DNA from: JAMXLO01 sp963812075
Lineage (GTDB): Bacteria; Pseudomonadota; Alphaproteobacteria; Acetobacterales; Acetobacteraceae
NCBI GenBank assembly: GCA_963812075.1
Contig: CAWETN010000008.1
Coordinates: 434,001-498,000, forward strand
DNA length: 64,000 nt
Direction of reading: 5' to 3'
The stretch's first letter is position 1; the number at the start of each line of letters is the position of its first letter. Below, piece after piece: positions 28,007-37,395 of this stretch. Position numbers and translations under genes: made by a program. Under the pieces are notes generated by a model. It saw only the letters and a list, made by a program, of their open reading frames with translations, was not told where the DNA came from and made no database searches.

Positions 28007-30072
28007 TCATGCCTTGAAGTACCACGTCTCCGGATGGGAGTTGCCCGGCGTGCGGCAGTGCTGCGCATTGCACACCCGGGCGGCGATGTTGCCCAGCTGG
28101 TTGGAGACCAGCCGCACGCCCAGGCCCGCCGGCGACTGGCCGACCGTGCCGATGCCGTACTGCTGATCGACCAGGATCTTCCAGATCTCCTGCGCGTTCC
28201 TGTTGCGCCCGTCGGCCTTCAGGCCCGCGGCCTCCGGATACAGGTCGAAGATCTTCAGGATATTCGGATCGTCCGGCTTCTTCCCCTGCTTGCCGCCCGA
28301 CGAGTACCACGCCGCATACTCCGGACCGAACGCCGCGCCCGGAATGACCGGCACCGCCCAGGTCGGGAACAGGTAGAGCAGCTCGGTCCCGCCGTTGTTC
28401 CAGACGAACAGCTGATGCTCGTTGTTGGTCTCCTTGGCGAAGCCCAGGCCGCGCTCCATCTCCTTCACGTCGGCCTGGATGCCGATCTTGCGCCACTGAT
28501 CGGCGACCATTTCCGACAGCTTCGGATACGGCAGGAACGCCGCGATCGCGATGACCTGCAGGCGCAGCCGCTCGCCGTTGTCGGTGCGCACGCGGAAGCC
28601 CATCGCGCGTCCTTCTTCGCCAGCCCGATCTTGTCGAGCAGCGCATTGGCCTGCTCCACATCCAGCACCGACCACTTCTTGCGCCATTCCGATCGCCGGG
28701 GCTTTGCGGCATGCTCTCGCCCGGCGCCGGCGAGCCAGGCGTGCCGACGCCCAGCCAGAACGTCTCGTTCAACTGGTCGCGGTCGATGCCCAGCGACAGA
28801 CGCACGGCGGAAATCCGCGTTGGTCAGCCACTTCCGGATTTCCGCGTCGCCCGTGTAGCTCTGGTTGACGTGGAACATGAAGTCGGAGCCGGCGAAGCCC
28901 GAGATCGAGATGGACCTTGTAGTTGCCCTTGTCCTGGTTATCGAGCAGCACCGGCAGCTTGCCCAGGTCGATATGCCGCTCCTGCTCGTCGTATTCGCCG
29001 GCCATCGCACGCAGGTTGATGACCTCGAGATTCTCCGCCAGCGTGAACTGGACCTGGTCGAAATAGGGCAACTGGTTTCCGGCGCGTATCGACCGCGTAG
29101 TAGTACGGGTTGCGCTCCAGCAGCCAGATCGGGTTGTTGATCGGCCGCACGGTGCGCCACGGCCCGAGCACCGGCAGACCTCGGGTTCAGTTCCCAGTCC
29201 TTCTTGAAGTGCAGCATCTGCACCCAGTTCTCGAAGCCCTCCTGCTTCGCGCCGCGCGTTCACCGCTTCGAGCGACGAGTATTTCGGCAGGAACTGCTTG
29301 AGGTAGTGTGCCGGCGCGTAAGCGCCGAAGCTGATCTTGCCGGCCTGGCGCACGGCCTGTCCGCCGCCCATCGCGGTATCGCCGGCCATGATGTCCTCGA
29401 ACAGGAAATACGGCACGTCGAATTCCCAGCGCACCGTGGTCTCGTCCACCTTGACCATGCGGCCGGGCTTGCCCTGCGGACGCATCTCCGGCGTCGGCGT
29501 CGGAACGATCTCCGGGTTGCCGTAGATGTCCTCGAACCAGAAGATGAAATCATCGGCGGTGAACGGCGCGCCGTCGGACCACTTCATGCCCTTGCGCAGA
29601 TGCAGCGTGTAGGCCTTGCCGTCGTCGCTGAGGTCGTAGCCCTTGGCGACGCACGGCACGATCTTGCTGCCGTCGGCGCTCCAGTGCAGCGGCTTGTCGG
29701 ACGACTGGATGCGGTTGCCGTTCTCGCCGTCCGCCGGGTCCGGTGAAGGCGCGCCGCCAGGTGCCGCCGTACTTGCCGATCTCGTTCAGCGGCTGCCAGA
29801 CCAGCGGTTCGGCCGGGACGCGTTGCTCGACCGGCGGCAGCTTCCCGGCCTTCACCAGCTCCGCCAGCATCGGCGCCTCGGAGAACTTCTTCGGCCACTT
29901 CGCCGGATCGGTGATCATCGTCGGACCCTGGATCTCGCCGACCAGGCCGGACTGCGACAGGCTGGCTCTGTGTCTGCGCCTCGGCGATCGCGCTGCGCAG
30001 GAACTCCATGGCGACCGGACTGGCGGCCAGGCTCGCCAGCACGGCGCGGCGTGACAACTTGGATTTCGACAT
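28007..30072 (-). CDS. Peptide/opine-type ABC solute-binding protein (family 5), many frameshifts
   Basis: Periplasmic receptor of the importer, family 5 (peptide/nickel/opine). It starts MSKSKLSRRAVLASLAASPV, a twin-arginine-like signal, so export by Tat is likely. Readable segments in order: PAKWPKKFSEAPMLAELVKA, EPLVWQPLNEIGKYGGTWRR, LHLRKGMKWSDGAPFTADDF, DEQERHIDLGKLPVLLDNQD, FAKETNNEHQLFVWNNGGTE, and the end HCRTPGNSHPETWYFKA. At least eight frame changes lie between 28650 and 29960, the densest cluster in the window. The expected length is near 685 residues, which fits the large receptors for opines and modified peptides, not DppA. Confidence 0.82.
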
Positions 30073-30141
30073 GGACGTTTCCCTGCAACGCAAATGTTGC
30101 GGGCAATCTACCCAGGCGGACGTGCCGCTTGCCAGTGCCGT

Positions 30142-30894
30142 TCAGAGCATGACTGTGCCGCCGTCCACCGCGATCGTCTGTCCGGTAACGAAACAACTGC
30201 CGTCGGAGATCAGCCACGCCACCGTGCCGGTCAGGTCCGCCGGCTCCAGCGTGCGCTGGATCGACTGGCCGGCACGGATCACCTCCAGCCCGCGATCCAG
30301 CCGATCGCCGAAGAATTCCGCGGTGCCCTCGGTCATCACCGCCGATGGCGCGATGCGCGTTCACCCGGATGTTGTCGCGGCCCAGCTCGCGCGCCAGGCC
30401 GCGGGTCAGGCCGATCACCGCCGCCTTCGACGTGGTGTAGTGCAGCGCGAACGGCATACCGTAGGTTGCGGCGAGCGAGGCGACGTTGATGATCGATCCG
30501 CCGCCCGACTGGCGCATCGCCGGCACCACCGCCTTGCAGCAGTTCCAGATGCCCTTGACGTTCACCGCCATCGTCGCGTCCCAGTCGGCCTCGGCGATCT
30601 GGTTGAACCGGCCGCCGCGCAGCGAACCGTACAGCGCAGCGTTGTTGATCAGTGCATCGACGCGACCGAAGCGTTCCATCGCCAGTTCGACCATCGAGTC
30701 GGCCGAGGCGATGTCGGTCACGTCCAGCGTGACGCCGAACGCGCCGTTGCCGGCCGCGTCGGCGGCCTCGGTGCAGTCGGCGACATCGCCGGCGACGACG
30801 CGCGCGCCGGCCTCGCCCAGGACAGCGGGCGTATTCGAAGCCCGAGGCCGCGTGCGGCGCCGGTGATCAGCACGACCTTGTCGGCAACGCTCAT
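30142..30894 (-). CDS. SDR-family dehydrogenase, about three frameshifts
   Basis: An NAD(P)-dependent short-chain dehydrogenase. The cofactor motif is at the start (KVVLITGAARGLG; ATG 30894). NNAALYG, the catalytic Ser (GSIINVASLAATYG) and YxxxK (HYTTSKAAVIGL) follow, with the C-terminal FVTGQTIAVDGGTVML. Breaks near 30840, 30720 and 30365 each need one base removed. Substrate cannot be read from sequence. It sits between a FAD oxidase-like gene and the solute-binding gene on the same strand, so it probably oxidises or reduces a metabolite from the transported compound (inference). Confidence 0.82.
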
Positions 30895-32238
30895 CGATGT
30901 TCCCTTCCGCTCACGCGGCACGCGCGCAGACCGGTACTCGTCCACCATGTCGCGCACGCGATAGACCTGCACCAGGCCGCGCATCAGCGTCGGCGCGATG
31001 CGATGCCAGCCGAGCGGCCGCAGCGGCGTCAACGGAAACACCGTCGCATCGTCGCGCGCGCCGCGCACCAGCGTGGCGAGATCGCGCCCCATCATCGTCG
31101 CCGCGGCGATGCCGCGGCCGTTGTAGCCGAGACCGGCGTAGCAGCCCGGGCGCCAACTCGTGCAGCCGCGGGAAATGGTCGGTGGTCATCGCCACCCAGC
31201 CGGTCCAGGCCTGCTGCCACTTCACCGTGCCAAGCTGCGGGAACAGCCGCCTGATGCGCGCATCGACGCGGCGCCCAGTCGGCGCGCGGTTCGGCGCCGA
31301 AGCTCGGGCCGTGCGCGCTGGCGTGCAGCCGGCCGTCGGGCAGCATGCGCACGCCGGAATACAGCAGCCGCGTATCGGTCAGCGACTGCCGCTCCGGCAG
31401 GATCGTGTGGCGCACATTGTCGGACAGCGGCGCGGTGACGAAGCCGTGGCCGCGCATCGGGATGATGCTCTCGCGCAGATCCCGGCCACAGGTCGCCGGT
31501 ATAGGCGTTGGTGGCGATCACCACGTTGTCCGCGGTCAGCGCCGGCGTTGCCCGCATCGATCGCCCAGCGCCCGTCGCGCCGCGTCAGGCCGCGCACCGG
31601 CGGTCCGCTCGTATGCAGGGTCGCGCCGGCCTTCGCCGCGGCGTGCGCCAGCCCGCGCGCATAGGCGAACGGATTGATGTTGCCGCCGCGCCGATCGAGC
31701 GACGCCGCCGGATACAGCGGGGAACCGATCGCCTCGGCGCAGCGCGGCGCCTTCCAGCATCTCCACCGGCGCGTTGCGCTGCTGCCAGTACTGCGTGCGG
31801 CGTTCGAGATCGCGCCGGCCGCCCGGCGAATGCGCGGCGAAGATCAGGCCCGAGCGCATCGCCCAGCATTCGATGCCGTGCCGGCCGATCAGTTCGAACA
31901 CCAGATCCGGACCGGCGGCGACCGCATCGACGATGCGCTGTGCCGCGTTCGGTGCCGTAGTGCCGCAGGATCGCCGCGTGTCCCGAGCTTCAGGTATGGC
32001 ACCACCTGGCCGAACGCGCGTCCCGATGCGCCCCAGCCGATCTCCTTCGCCTCCAGCACCGCGACGTCGATGCCGGCCTCGGCCAGGTGCAGCGCGGTGG
32101 AAAGTCCGGTGAAGCCCGCGCCGATGACCGCGACCGCGACGTGACGCCGCTCTTGCAGGTCCTGCGTCGGCGGCGGTGGCGGTGCGCCCGGACATAGACG
32201 TCGGGCGGGCCGGCAAGGTCGGAACTCGGCGCGTGCAT
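30891..32238 (-). CDS. FAD-dependent amine/D-amino-acid oxidase family protein, many frameshifts
   Basis: DAO-family flavoprotein related to the PuuB/glycine oxidase group. The dinucleotide-binding motif AVIGAGFTGLSTALHLAEAG is followed by VAVLEAKEIGWGASGRAFGQ, the family's E-x(6)-GASGR-x-GG pattern. Later pieces read RDGRWAIDAG, DTRLLYSGVRMLPDGRLHAS and, near the C-terminus, MMGRDLATLVRG. Breaks occur near 32180, 31985, 31950, 31740, 31560, 31480, 31270 and 31145. Near its end the frame runs without stop into the SDR gene; removing one base near 30930 gives a stop overlapping that gene's start (ATGA), so I do not call a fusion. The ATG at 32238 is the best N-terminus but is uncertain. Confidence 0.78.
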
Positions 32239-32343
32239 GGTATGACGGTGCAGCGGTACGCAGGCTGCCGCAACACTTGTCATCCATCCGGCCGACAGAT
32301 AACCGAAGCCGCGCACAGCAACCGCGCCGAGGTCGCCGAAATC

Positions 32344-33138
32344 ATGCAGCAGATCGCCGAGGCGGTCCTTTACTGCGGCTTGTTCCTGTTCGCGGGCATC
32401 GTCGGTCTGATATTGCGACGCCACCTGCCGGAACGGCACCGCGATCGCGATACGCTGGACTTCGTGCGGCTGGTGGTGGGCGCGCTGGTGACGTTTCTCG
32501 CCATCGTGCTCGGGCTGCTCACGGCGTCGGCGCAGTCGCACTTCGACAACGTCGGCAACACCTATCGCCACATGGCAGGCCAGGTCGTCCAGCTGGATGA
32601 TGCGTTGCGCGAGACCAGAACTGCGGGCGAGCCGATCCGCTCTGCGTTGCGCGGCTATCTCGCGGCCGTCATCTTCAGCACCTGGCCGGATGAACCGGCA
32701 CCAACCGGCAGCTTCCTGCGAGGCCTGCCACCGGGCCAGCAGGAAAGTACCGCACTTTCGGCGCTGCTGCGCCGCGTTCAGGCGCAGATCGAGGAGCTTG
32801 ACCCCAAGGCCCTGCCCGCAGCCTCGCTGAAGGCCACCGTCGTGGCGCTGTTCCAGGATTTCATCACGGCGCGCTGGGCGGTGATCGAAACAGACCACCG
32901 GACCATCCCACCGGCCTTCTACGGCCTGATGCTGTTCTGGACTGCGCTGATGTTCGTGGGCTTCGGCCTGTGCGCGCCGCGCACCGCTGTCGCAGCGGTC
33001 ACCGTACTGATCTGCGCGATTTCGCTGGCGTCGGTGATCTACGTAATCCTCGAGCTCGACAATTCCTCCAGCGGGCTGATTGCCATATCGAGCAACCCGT
33101 TGCGTGAGGCGCTCGCCGATCTCGACCGGCCCTCATGA
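32344..33138 (+). CDS. DUF4239-type membrane protein
   Basis: A 264-residue bestrophin-like DUF4239 protein of unknown function. Two N-terminal transmembrane helices (about 5-22 and 41-60: LVVGALVTFLAIVLGLLTAS) precede a soluble helical middle containing SHFDNVGNTYRHMAGQVVQL, and two C-terminal helices (about 195-240) follow. The pattern YxxMAxxVxxLD is typical of the family. I start it at the ATG at 32344, where the membrane helix begins; the frame extends upstream over antisense of the flavoprotein gene. Single gene, divergent from the transporter operon. Confidence 0.7.
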   Translation: MQQIAEAVLYCGLFLFAGIVGLILRRHLPERHRDRDTLDFVRLVVGALVTFLAIVLGLLTASAQSHFDNVGNTYRHMAGQVVQLDDALRETRTAGEPIRSALRGYLAAVIFSTWPDEPAPTGSFLRGLPPGQQESTALSALLRRVQAQIEELDPKALPAASLKATVVALFQDFITARWAVIETDHRTIPPAFYGLMLFWTALMFVGFGLCAPRTAVAAVTVLICAISLASVIYVILELDNSSSGLIAISSNPLREALADLDRPS

Positions 33139-33330
33139 CGCCCGGTTGAACCAGCGCTACGACCACCGAAGCCCGGACTGTCGATAGAGCGGCGACGCGG
33201 ATGGACCATGCGGTCCGAGGCGCGCAACGGATCGGGCCAAGCAGTGGAGCTCGGGCACGTCCGGTTCATCAGCAATGGCAATGCGATCCCGATGGGCGAG
33301 CCGCAGGGGGCCGATGAACCCGGAGTTCGC

Positions 33331-33828
33331 CTACGGACCCCAAATTCGCACCAGAGGCCCCGCCTCGCCCGACACCGGATCGGCCGCCGGCAGCTGCACT
33401 TTGCCAATGTTGTGCACCACTTCGTCGTGCTCCGCCGGGTCGCCGCGCCGCAGGTCGCGCCGTGCGGTGTTGTCCGGATAGGCGCCGACGATCAGCAGGT
33501 CGGCGCTCTTGCCTTCGTTGCAGTGGCCCACGCCGGCCGGCACCACCACGACGTCGCCGGCACTGACCTCCAGCACCTGCCCCGATGGCCCGCCGAAGCG
33601 CACCCTGGCCGAGCCGCTGGCGACGCCCAAGGCCTCGTGCGCGTCGCTGTGAAAGTGATGGTAGGGATGCACCGCGTCGCGCCACGCCGCGGGCCAGCGG
33701 TTCGCGGTGAACAGCCGCTCGATCGCCGCCGGATCGGCCGGCACCGCCTGGCGATACACCAGCAGCGGCAAATTCGAGTTGGGGATCGCGCCGTCGTCGG
33801 CGAAGGTGAAGGTCTCGGGTTCGGTCAT
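33331..33828 (-). CDS. Cupin-fold protein (YjlB-like)
   Basis: The 165-residue small cupin resembles the YjlB group. It begins TEPETFTFADDGAIPNSNLP, then LLVYRQAVP. The cupin metal/fold motifs are HPYHHFHSDAHEALGVASGS (histidines spaced H-x3-H-x-H) and GDVVVVPAGVGHCNEG, with a final PAADPVSGEAGPLVRIWGP. The enzymatic role is unknown in this group. The 192 bases between DUF4239 and this gene hold nothing I recognise. Confidence 0.78.
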   Translation of the reverse strand: MTEPETFTFADDGAIPNSNLPLLVYRQAVPADPAAIERLFTANRWPAAWRDAVHPYHHFHSDAHEALGVASGSARVRFGGPSGQVLEVSAGDVVVVPAGVGHCNEGKSADLLIVGAYPDNTARRDLRRGDPAEHDEVVHNIGKVQLPAADPVSGEAGPLVRIWGP

Positions 33829-34215
33829 CGGAACGTCTCCGCTGCATCCGTGCGTCGTCCGATGACGTTGCCGGTGGCGCGTCCTGCGCGCAAGTCCGGC
33901 CAGCCGAATCCATGACGTGGCGGCAGGTGTGCGAAGGGCGAACGCCGGCGGGCGCAATCGGGGTGGTGCGCGCCGCCGGCGCCGGCTCGCAGGGCCTCGG
34001 GGAGCGACCCTTCGACCCGGCAACGGTAGCGCAGCAGCCCGGGCCGACGCTGTGGCGTGGTTCACCAAATCTGTCGGAGCGGCGATTTCCGGCCGGCGAT
34101 TCTCGGGGAGGTGGATGCCAGGAAAAAGCCGGATCGCATCTTCGATTGCTTCGCACGACGCGGCGCGTCCAGATCGTCGCCGACCACAAACGGCGAGGCG
34201 ACAGTGTCCCTGCGC

Positions 34216-34308
34216 ATGCGAAGGTTCGAGACCCACCTGATCCTCGGCGTCACGCTGATCTGGACGCTCGTGCTGGTCAGGTTCGCGCAGCTGCATGGCT
34301 GGAGCTGA
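34216..34308 (+). CDS. Possible 30-residue single-span membrane peptide
   Basis: A short open frame encodes MRRFETHLILGVTLIW followed by TLVLVRFAQLHGWS: a positive N-terminus and one hydrophobic span. A GTG four codons upstream (34204) with GGCGAGG before it is an alternative start. The rest of the 33829-34315 spacer shows no convincing gene. Such short frames arise by chance in GC-rich DNA, so this is tentative. Confidence 0.25.
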   Translation: MRRFETHLILGVTLIWTLVLVRFAQLHGWS

Positions 34309-34315
34309 GGCCCCG

Positions 34316-34900
34316 TCACTTCGCCTTCTGCCGCAAATAATGTCGATGCGCCTTGGCGCGGTTGCCGCAGGCGCTCATCGAGCACCAGCGGCGATTGCCA
34401 CTCTTGCTGTTGTCCAGGAACAGCCAGCCGCATTGCGGATTGGAACACTGCCTGACCCGTGCGAGCTGGCCTCCCGCCAGCAGGTCGGCTGCCGACCATA
34501 GGGTAGGTGCCAGCAGGGAAGCTGCCGACATGTCGGCCGCCGCCACAGTGTCCCAGCCGCCCGGCTGCACGCGCCGTCGCGCCGGCGCCCTGGCCAGCGC
34601 AGCGTTCAGCGCGTTGAGGTCGTTCTCTGCAGGCACGCCGCCGGCTGCGGTTGCGGCAAAGCAGCGGAAGATCGCCTCCCGCAGTGCGATCGCATCCGCG
34701 AACAAGGCGGGCGAACCGTCGAAGCGCCGTATCAATCCCGCAGGCAGGCGTTCGGCTGTCCTGACCCAGTGCAGCAGGTCATCCGGCGCGCGCAACTCAT
34801 CGGTCGGTGCGGCGCTCCCGCGCCAGTAGCGCGTGTTCGCGAAGCTGAGACAGAGATCGGCGTCGGGCGCCGGAACCACCAGGCCGGGCGGACTCGCCAT
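34316..34900 (-). CDS. CGNR zinc-finger domain protein (ABATE family)
   Basis: The 194-residue protein has an N-terminal ABATE domain (LCLSFANTRYWRG near residue 17, then ADAIALREAIFRCF) and a C-terminal CGNR zinc finger: CSNPQCGWLFLDNS, then RRWCSMSACGNRAKAHRHY, four cysteines in C-x4-C...C-x4-C spacing. Such proteins are putative stress-linked transcription regulators. It is divergent from the VOC-fold gene, and a 22-base near-palindrome lies in the shared promoter region, so it may control itself and that neighbour (inference). Confidence 0.82.
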   Translation of the reverse strand: MASPPGLVVPAPDADLCLSFANTRYWRGSAAPTDELRAPDDLLHWVRTAERLPAGLIRRFDGSPALFADAIALREAIFRCFAATAAGGVPAENDLNALNAALARAPARRRVQPGGWDTVAAADMSAASLLAPTLWSAADLLAGGQLARVRQCSNPQCGWLFLDNSKSGNRRWCSMSACGNRAKAHRHYLRQKAK

Positions 34901-34957
34901 AGGCCCTGATAGCTAACCGCATGCAGGGTTGACAACACCGGCGCGTTTCTGATCCTG

Positions 34958-34979
34958 TATAACCGTCATGATGGTTATA
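34958..34979. promoter_or_regulatory. 22-base near-perfect palindrome in a divergent promoter region
   Basis: TATAACC (34958-34964) and GGTTATA (34973-34979) are perfect inverted arms, and the centre TCATGA is itself palindromic, so only one symmetric position mismatches. It is AT-rich in GC-rich surroundings and carries -10-like TATAAC on both strands. A TTGACA at 34929-34934 lies upstream but is spaced too far for a standard promoter. It probably is an operator between the CGNR gene and the VOC gene. Confidence 0.55.
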
Positions 34980-34990
34980 AGGAGGAAGCC

Positions 34991-35368
34991 ATGTTTGCCC
35001 ACCTCTCCATTGGCGCGCGCGACGTCGCACGGGCCCGCCGCTTTTACGACGCGGCACTGAAACCGCTGGGCTACACCTGCCTCAGTTCCGACGATGGCTC
35101 GTTGGGCTACGGCGGCAAGTCGCCGGAATTCTGGGTGATCGGCACTGGGCATCCGGTCCCGGCGGACGACCGCTCCGGCCTGCACATCTGCTTCGCCGCG
35201 CCGGACCGCGCCGCCGTGGACGCGTTCCACAAGGCGGCGCTCGCGACGGGCGGCAAAGACAACGGCAAGCCGGGGCTGCGGCCCGACTACGGCCCGAACT
35301 ATTACGCCGCCTTCGCGGTCGATCCGGACGGCTACCGGATCGAGGCCTGGTACGGCGGGAAGGCCTGA
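34991..35368 (+). CDS. VOC-fold (glyoxalase/bleomycin-resistance family) protein
   Basis: The 125-residue vicinal-oxygen-chelate protein starts FAHLSIGARDVARARRFYDA. It continues LGYTCLSSDDGSLGYGG, GLHICFAAPDRAAVDAFHKA and YYAAFAVDPDGYRIEAWYGG. The His in HLSIG, the His in GLHICF and the Glu of RIEAW occupy the usual metal-ligand positions. The ribosome-binding site AAGGAGG is strong and seven bases from the ATG. Substrate is unknown; the lysine/glycine-rich loop before PDYGP is typical of a conserved proteobacterial subgroup. Confidence 0.85.
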   Translation: MFAHLSIGARDVARARRFYDAALKPLGYTCLSSDDGSLGYGGKSPEFWVIGTGHPVPADDRSGLHICFAAPDRAAVDAFHKAALATGGKDNGKPGLRPDYGPNYYAAFAVDPDGYRIEAWYGGKA

Positions 35369-35437
35369 TCCGATCGATGCTGTCGGTTCCTCGCGGCGGT
35401 GTTAGGATCGCCCGGTCTGGGCACAAGGGAGGGACCG

Positions 35438-36160
35438 ATGGCACGGGTCGCATTGGTGACGGGCGGGACGCGAGGCATTGGCGCGGCCATCAGCGCGGCG
35501 CTGAAGGAGCAGGACCGCATCGTCATCGCCAATTTTGCCGGCAACGAGACCGCGGCGGCGGCCTTTCATGAGGAGACCGGCATCCGGGTCGCCCGCTTCG
35601 ACGTGGGCGACTTCGCGGCCTGCCAGCAGGCCATCGAGCAGATCACCGCCGAGGTCGGGCCGATCGAGATCCTGGTGAACAACGCCGGCATCACCCGCGA
35701 CGCCACGCTGCAGCGCATGTCGCGCGACATGTGGGACGCGGTGATCGACACCAATCTCGGCGCCTGCTTCAACCTGTGCAAGCTGACGTTTCCGGGGATG
35801 CGCGAGCGGAAGTTCGGCCGCATCGTCAACGTCGGCAGCATCAACGGCCAGGCGGGGCAGTACGGCCAGGTGAATTACGCCGCCGCCAAGTCGGGCATCC
35901 ACGGCTTCACCAAGGCGCTGGCGCAGGAAGGTGCGCGCTTCGGCATCACCTGCAATGCGATCGCGCCGGGCTACGTGGACACCGACATGGTGCGCGCCGT
36001 GCCGGGCGACGTGTTGGAGAAGATCGTCGCGCGCATTCCGGTGGGGCGGCTCGGCAAGGCGATGGACATCGCCCGCGGCGTCGCCTTCCTGACCGCAGAC
36101 GAGGCCGAGTTCATTACGGGATCGACGCTGTCGATCAACGGCGGACAGCACATGTACTGA
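35438..36160 (+). CDS. phaB: Acetoacetyl-CoA reductase (PhaB/PhbB family)
   Basis: NADPH-dependent reduction of acetoacetyl-CoA to (R)-3-hydroxybutyryl-CoA for polyhydroxyalkanoate storage is the usual role. The 240-residue SDR has ALVTGGTRGIGAAIS, NNAGITRDATLQRMSRDMWD, the catalytic VNVGSINGQAGQYGQVNYAA with AAKSGIHGF, and ITCNAIAPGYVDTDM, close to PhaB spacing. AGGGAGG precedes the ATG at 35438. No phaA or phaC lies beside it, so a related 3-oxoacyl reductase role is possible. Confidence 0.82.
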   Translation: MARVALVTGGTRGIGAAISAALKEQDRIVIANFAGNETAAAAFHEETGIRVARFDVGDFAACQQAIEQITAEVGPIEILVNNAGITRDATLQRMSRDMWDAVIDTNLGACFNLCKLTFPGMRERKFGRIVNVGSINGQAGQYGQVNYAAAKSGIHGFTKALAQEGARFGITCNAIAPGYVDTDMVRAVPGDVLEKIVARIPVGRLGKAMDIARGVAFLTADEAEFITGSTLSINGGQHMY

Positions 36161-36169
36161 CGATGCGGC

Positions 36170-37282
36170 TCAGGCGACCTGGCGGTCCCGCGACTTGAAG
36201 TGCGGGATCACCTGCTCGCCGAACAGCCGCAGCGTGTGCAGCACCTCGTCGTGCCGCGCTGGCCCGACGGCGCACAGCAGGATCACCTCCTCGATCCCGA
36301 GCGACTGGTAAAGCTCGAGGAAGCGGATGCATTCGGCCGGCGTGCCGACGCAGAATGCCGTGCCCTGCTCGCGCACCTGCTGCGGCGTCGGCTCGCCCGG
36401 ATGCGGGCCGGCGGCCAGGCGCTGGTCGCGCGCGTAGTAGCCCTGATAGTCCGGCGGCACGGTGGACGGGTCGTAGTCGCGCCACACGAGGCGCGCACGC
36501 TCGCGCTGCTGCTCGATGTACCACTCCACCAGTTCGGTGCCGCGATCGGCCACGACGCGCGGGTCCTCGTGGCAGAAGCCGGCCGTCATCAGCGCGGCGC
36601 GCCGCGTGCCCGCGGTGTCGGCCGGTGCGGTCTGCAGCGCGTCGCGGTAGATCGCCATGAGCTGTTCGACACGCTTGGGGCCGCCCTCGCTGCCGAATAA
36701 TCCGCCCATGCCGAGACTGCCCGCGAGATGCGCCGTCTCGTCGCTGCCGCAGGCCGACCACAGCGGCGGATAGGGACGCTGCACCGGCTTCGGCAGCACC
36801 TCGCGACGGGGGATCTGATAGTAGGTCCCCTGGTACTCGATCTCCTCCTGCGTCCAGATGCGCGGCAGCACTTCGGCGAATTCCTGCCACATGCCGCGCG
36901 TGTCGCGCAGGTCCGATCCGTACGGGGTGAGCTGGTACGGATAGCCGGTGCGGCCCAGCCCGACATCGACGCGACCGTGGCTCAGGATGTCGAGCGTCGC
37001 CATCCGAGCTGCGACATGCAGCGGATGATGGATCGGCGCCAGCACCACGCCGATGCCGAGCCGGATGCGGCTGGTGCGCTGGCTCACGGCCGCCAGCGTC
37101 AGGTCGGGTGCGCTGTTGTGCGACCATACCGGGCGGAAGTGGTGCTCCGAGAACCATACGCTCTCGAAGCCCTGCTGCTCGGCGAATGGAATCTGCTCCA
37201 GCGCCTCGTAGATACGTTCGGATTCACTGGTTGCGGTCCACGGTTTCGGCACCTGGATCTGATAGAACAGGCCAATGCGCAT
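36170..37282 (-). CDS. LLM-class flavin-dependent oxidoreductase
   Basis: A luciferase-like TIM-barrel enzyme using FMN. It starts RIGLFYQIQVPKPW and contains FAEQQGFESVWFSEHHFRPV, RLGIGVVLAPIHHPLHVAAR, LDILSHGRVDVGLGRTGYPY and a C-terminal FCVGTPAECIRFLELYQSLG. The start at the ATG 37282 removes an N-terminal tail with no homology. About 370 residues, full length. Substrate unknown. Convergent with phaB (ten-base gap). Confidence 0.87.
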   Translation of the reverse strand: MRIGLFYQIQVPKPWTATSESERIYEALEQIPFAEQQGFESVWFSEHHFRPVWSHNSAPDLTLAAVSQRTSRIRLGIGVVLAPIHHPLHVAARMATLDILSHGRVDVGLGRTGYPYQLTPYGSDLRDTRGMWQEFAEVLPRIWTQEEIEYQGTYYQIPRREVLPKPVQRPYPPLWSACGSDETAHLAGSLGMGGLFGSEGGPKRVEQLMAIYRDALQTAPADTAGTRRAALMTAGFCHEDPRVVADRGTELVEWYIEQQRERARLVWRDYDPSTVPPDYQGYYARDQRLAAGPHPGEPTPQQVREQGTAFCVGTPAECIRFLELYQSLGIEEVILLCAVGPARHDEVLHTLRLFGEQVIPHFKSRDRQVA

Positions 37283-37395
37283 GGCCGGCCTCCCTTGCGT
37301 TTCGTGCCCAGGGTATGCGCCTCTGCCCCGCCGCGCTACACTCGCCCCCAAGCAAGACGCTGGAGTTCTGTGCACAAGGGAAGGAGATGAAGCCG

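Noticed and set aside
30718..31095. Apparent fusion of the FAD oxidase end to the SDR gene
   Set aside because: Continuity without a stop is explained by one extra base; removing it gives a stop that overlaps the SDR start, like other pairs here.
33139..33330. Possible short gene (SGQAVELGHVRFISNGNAIP) after the DUF4239 gene
   Set aside because: No start signal and the frame runs antisense into the cupin gene; no family resemblance.
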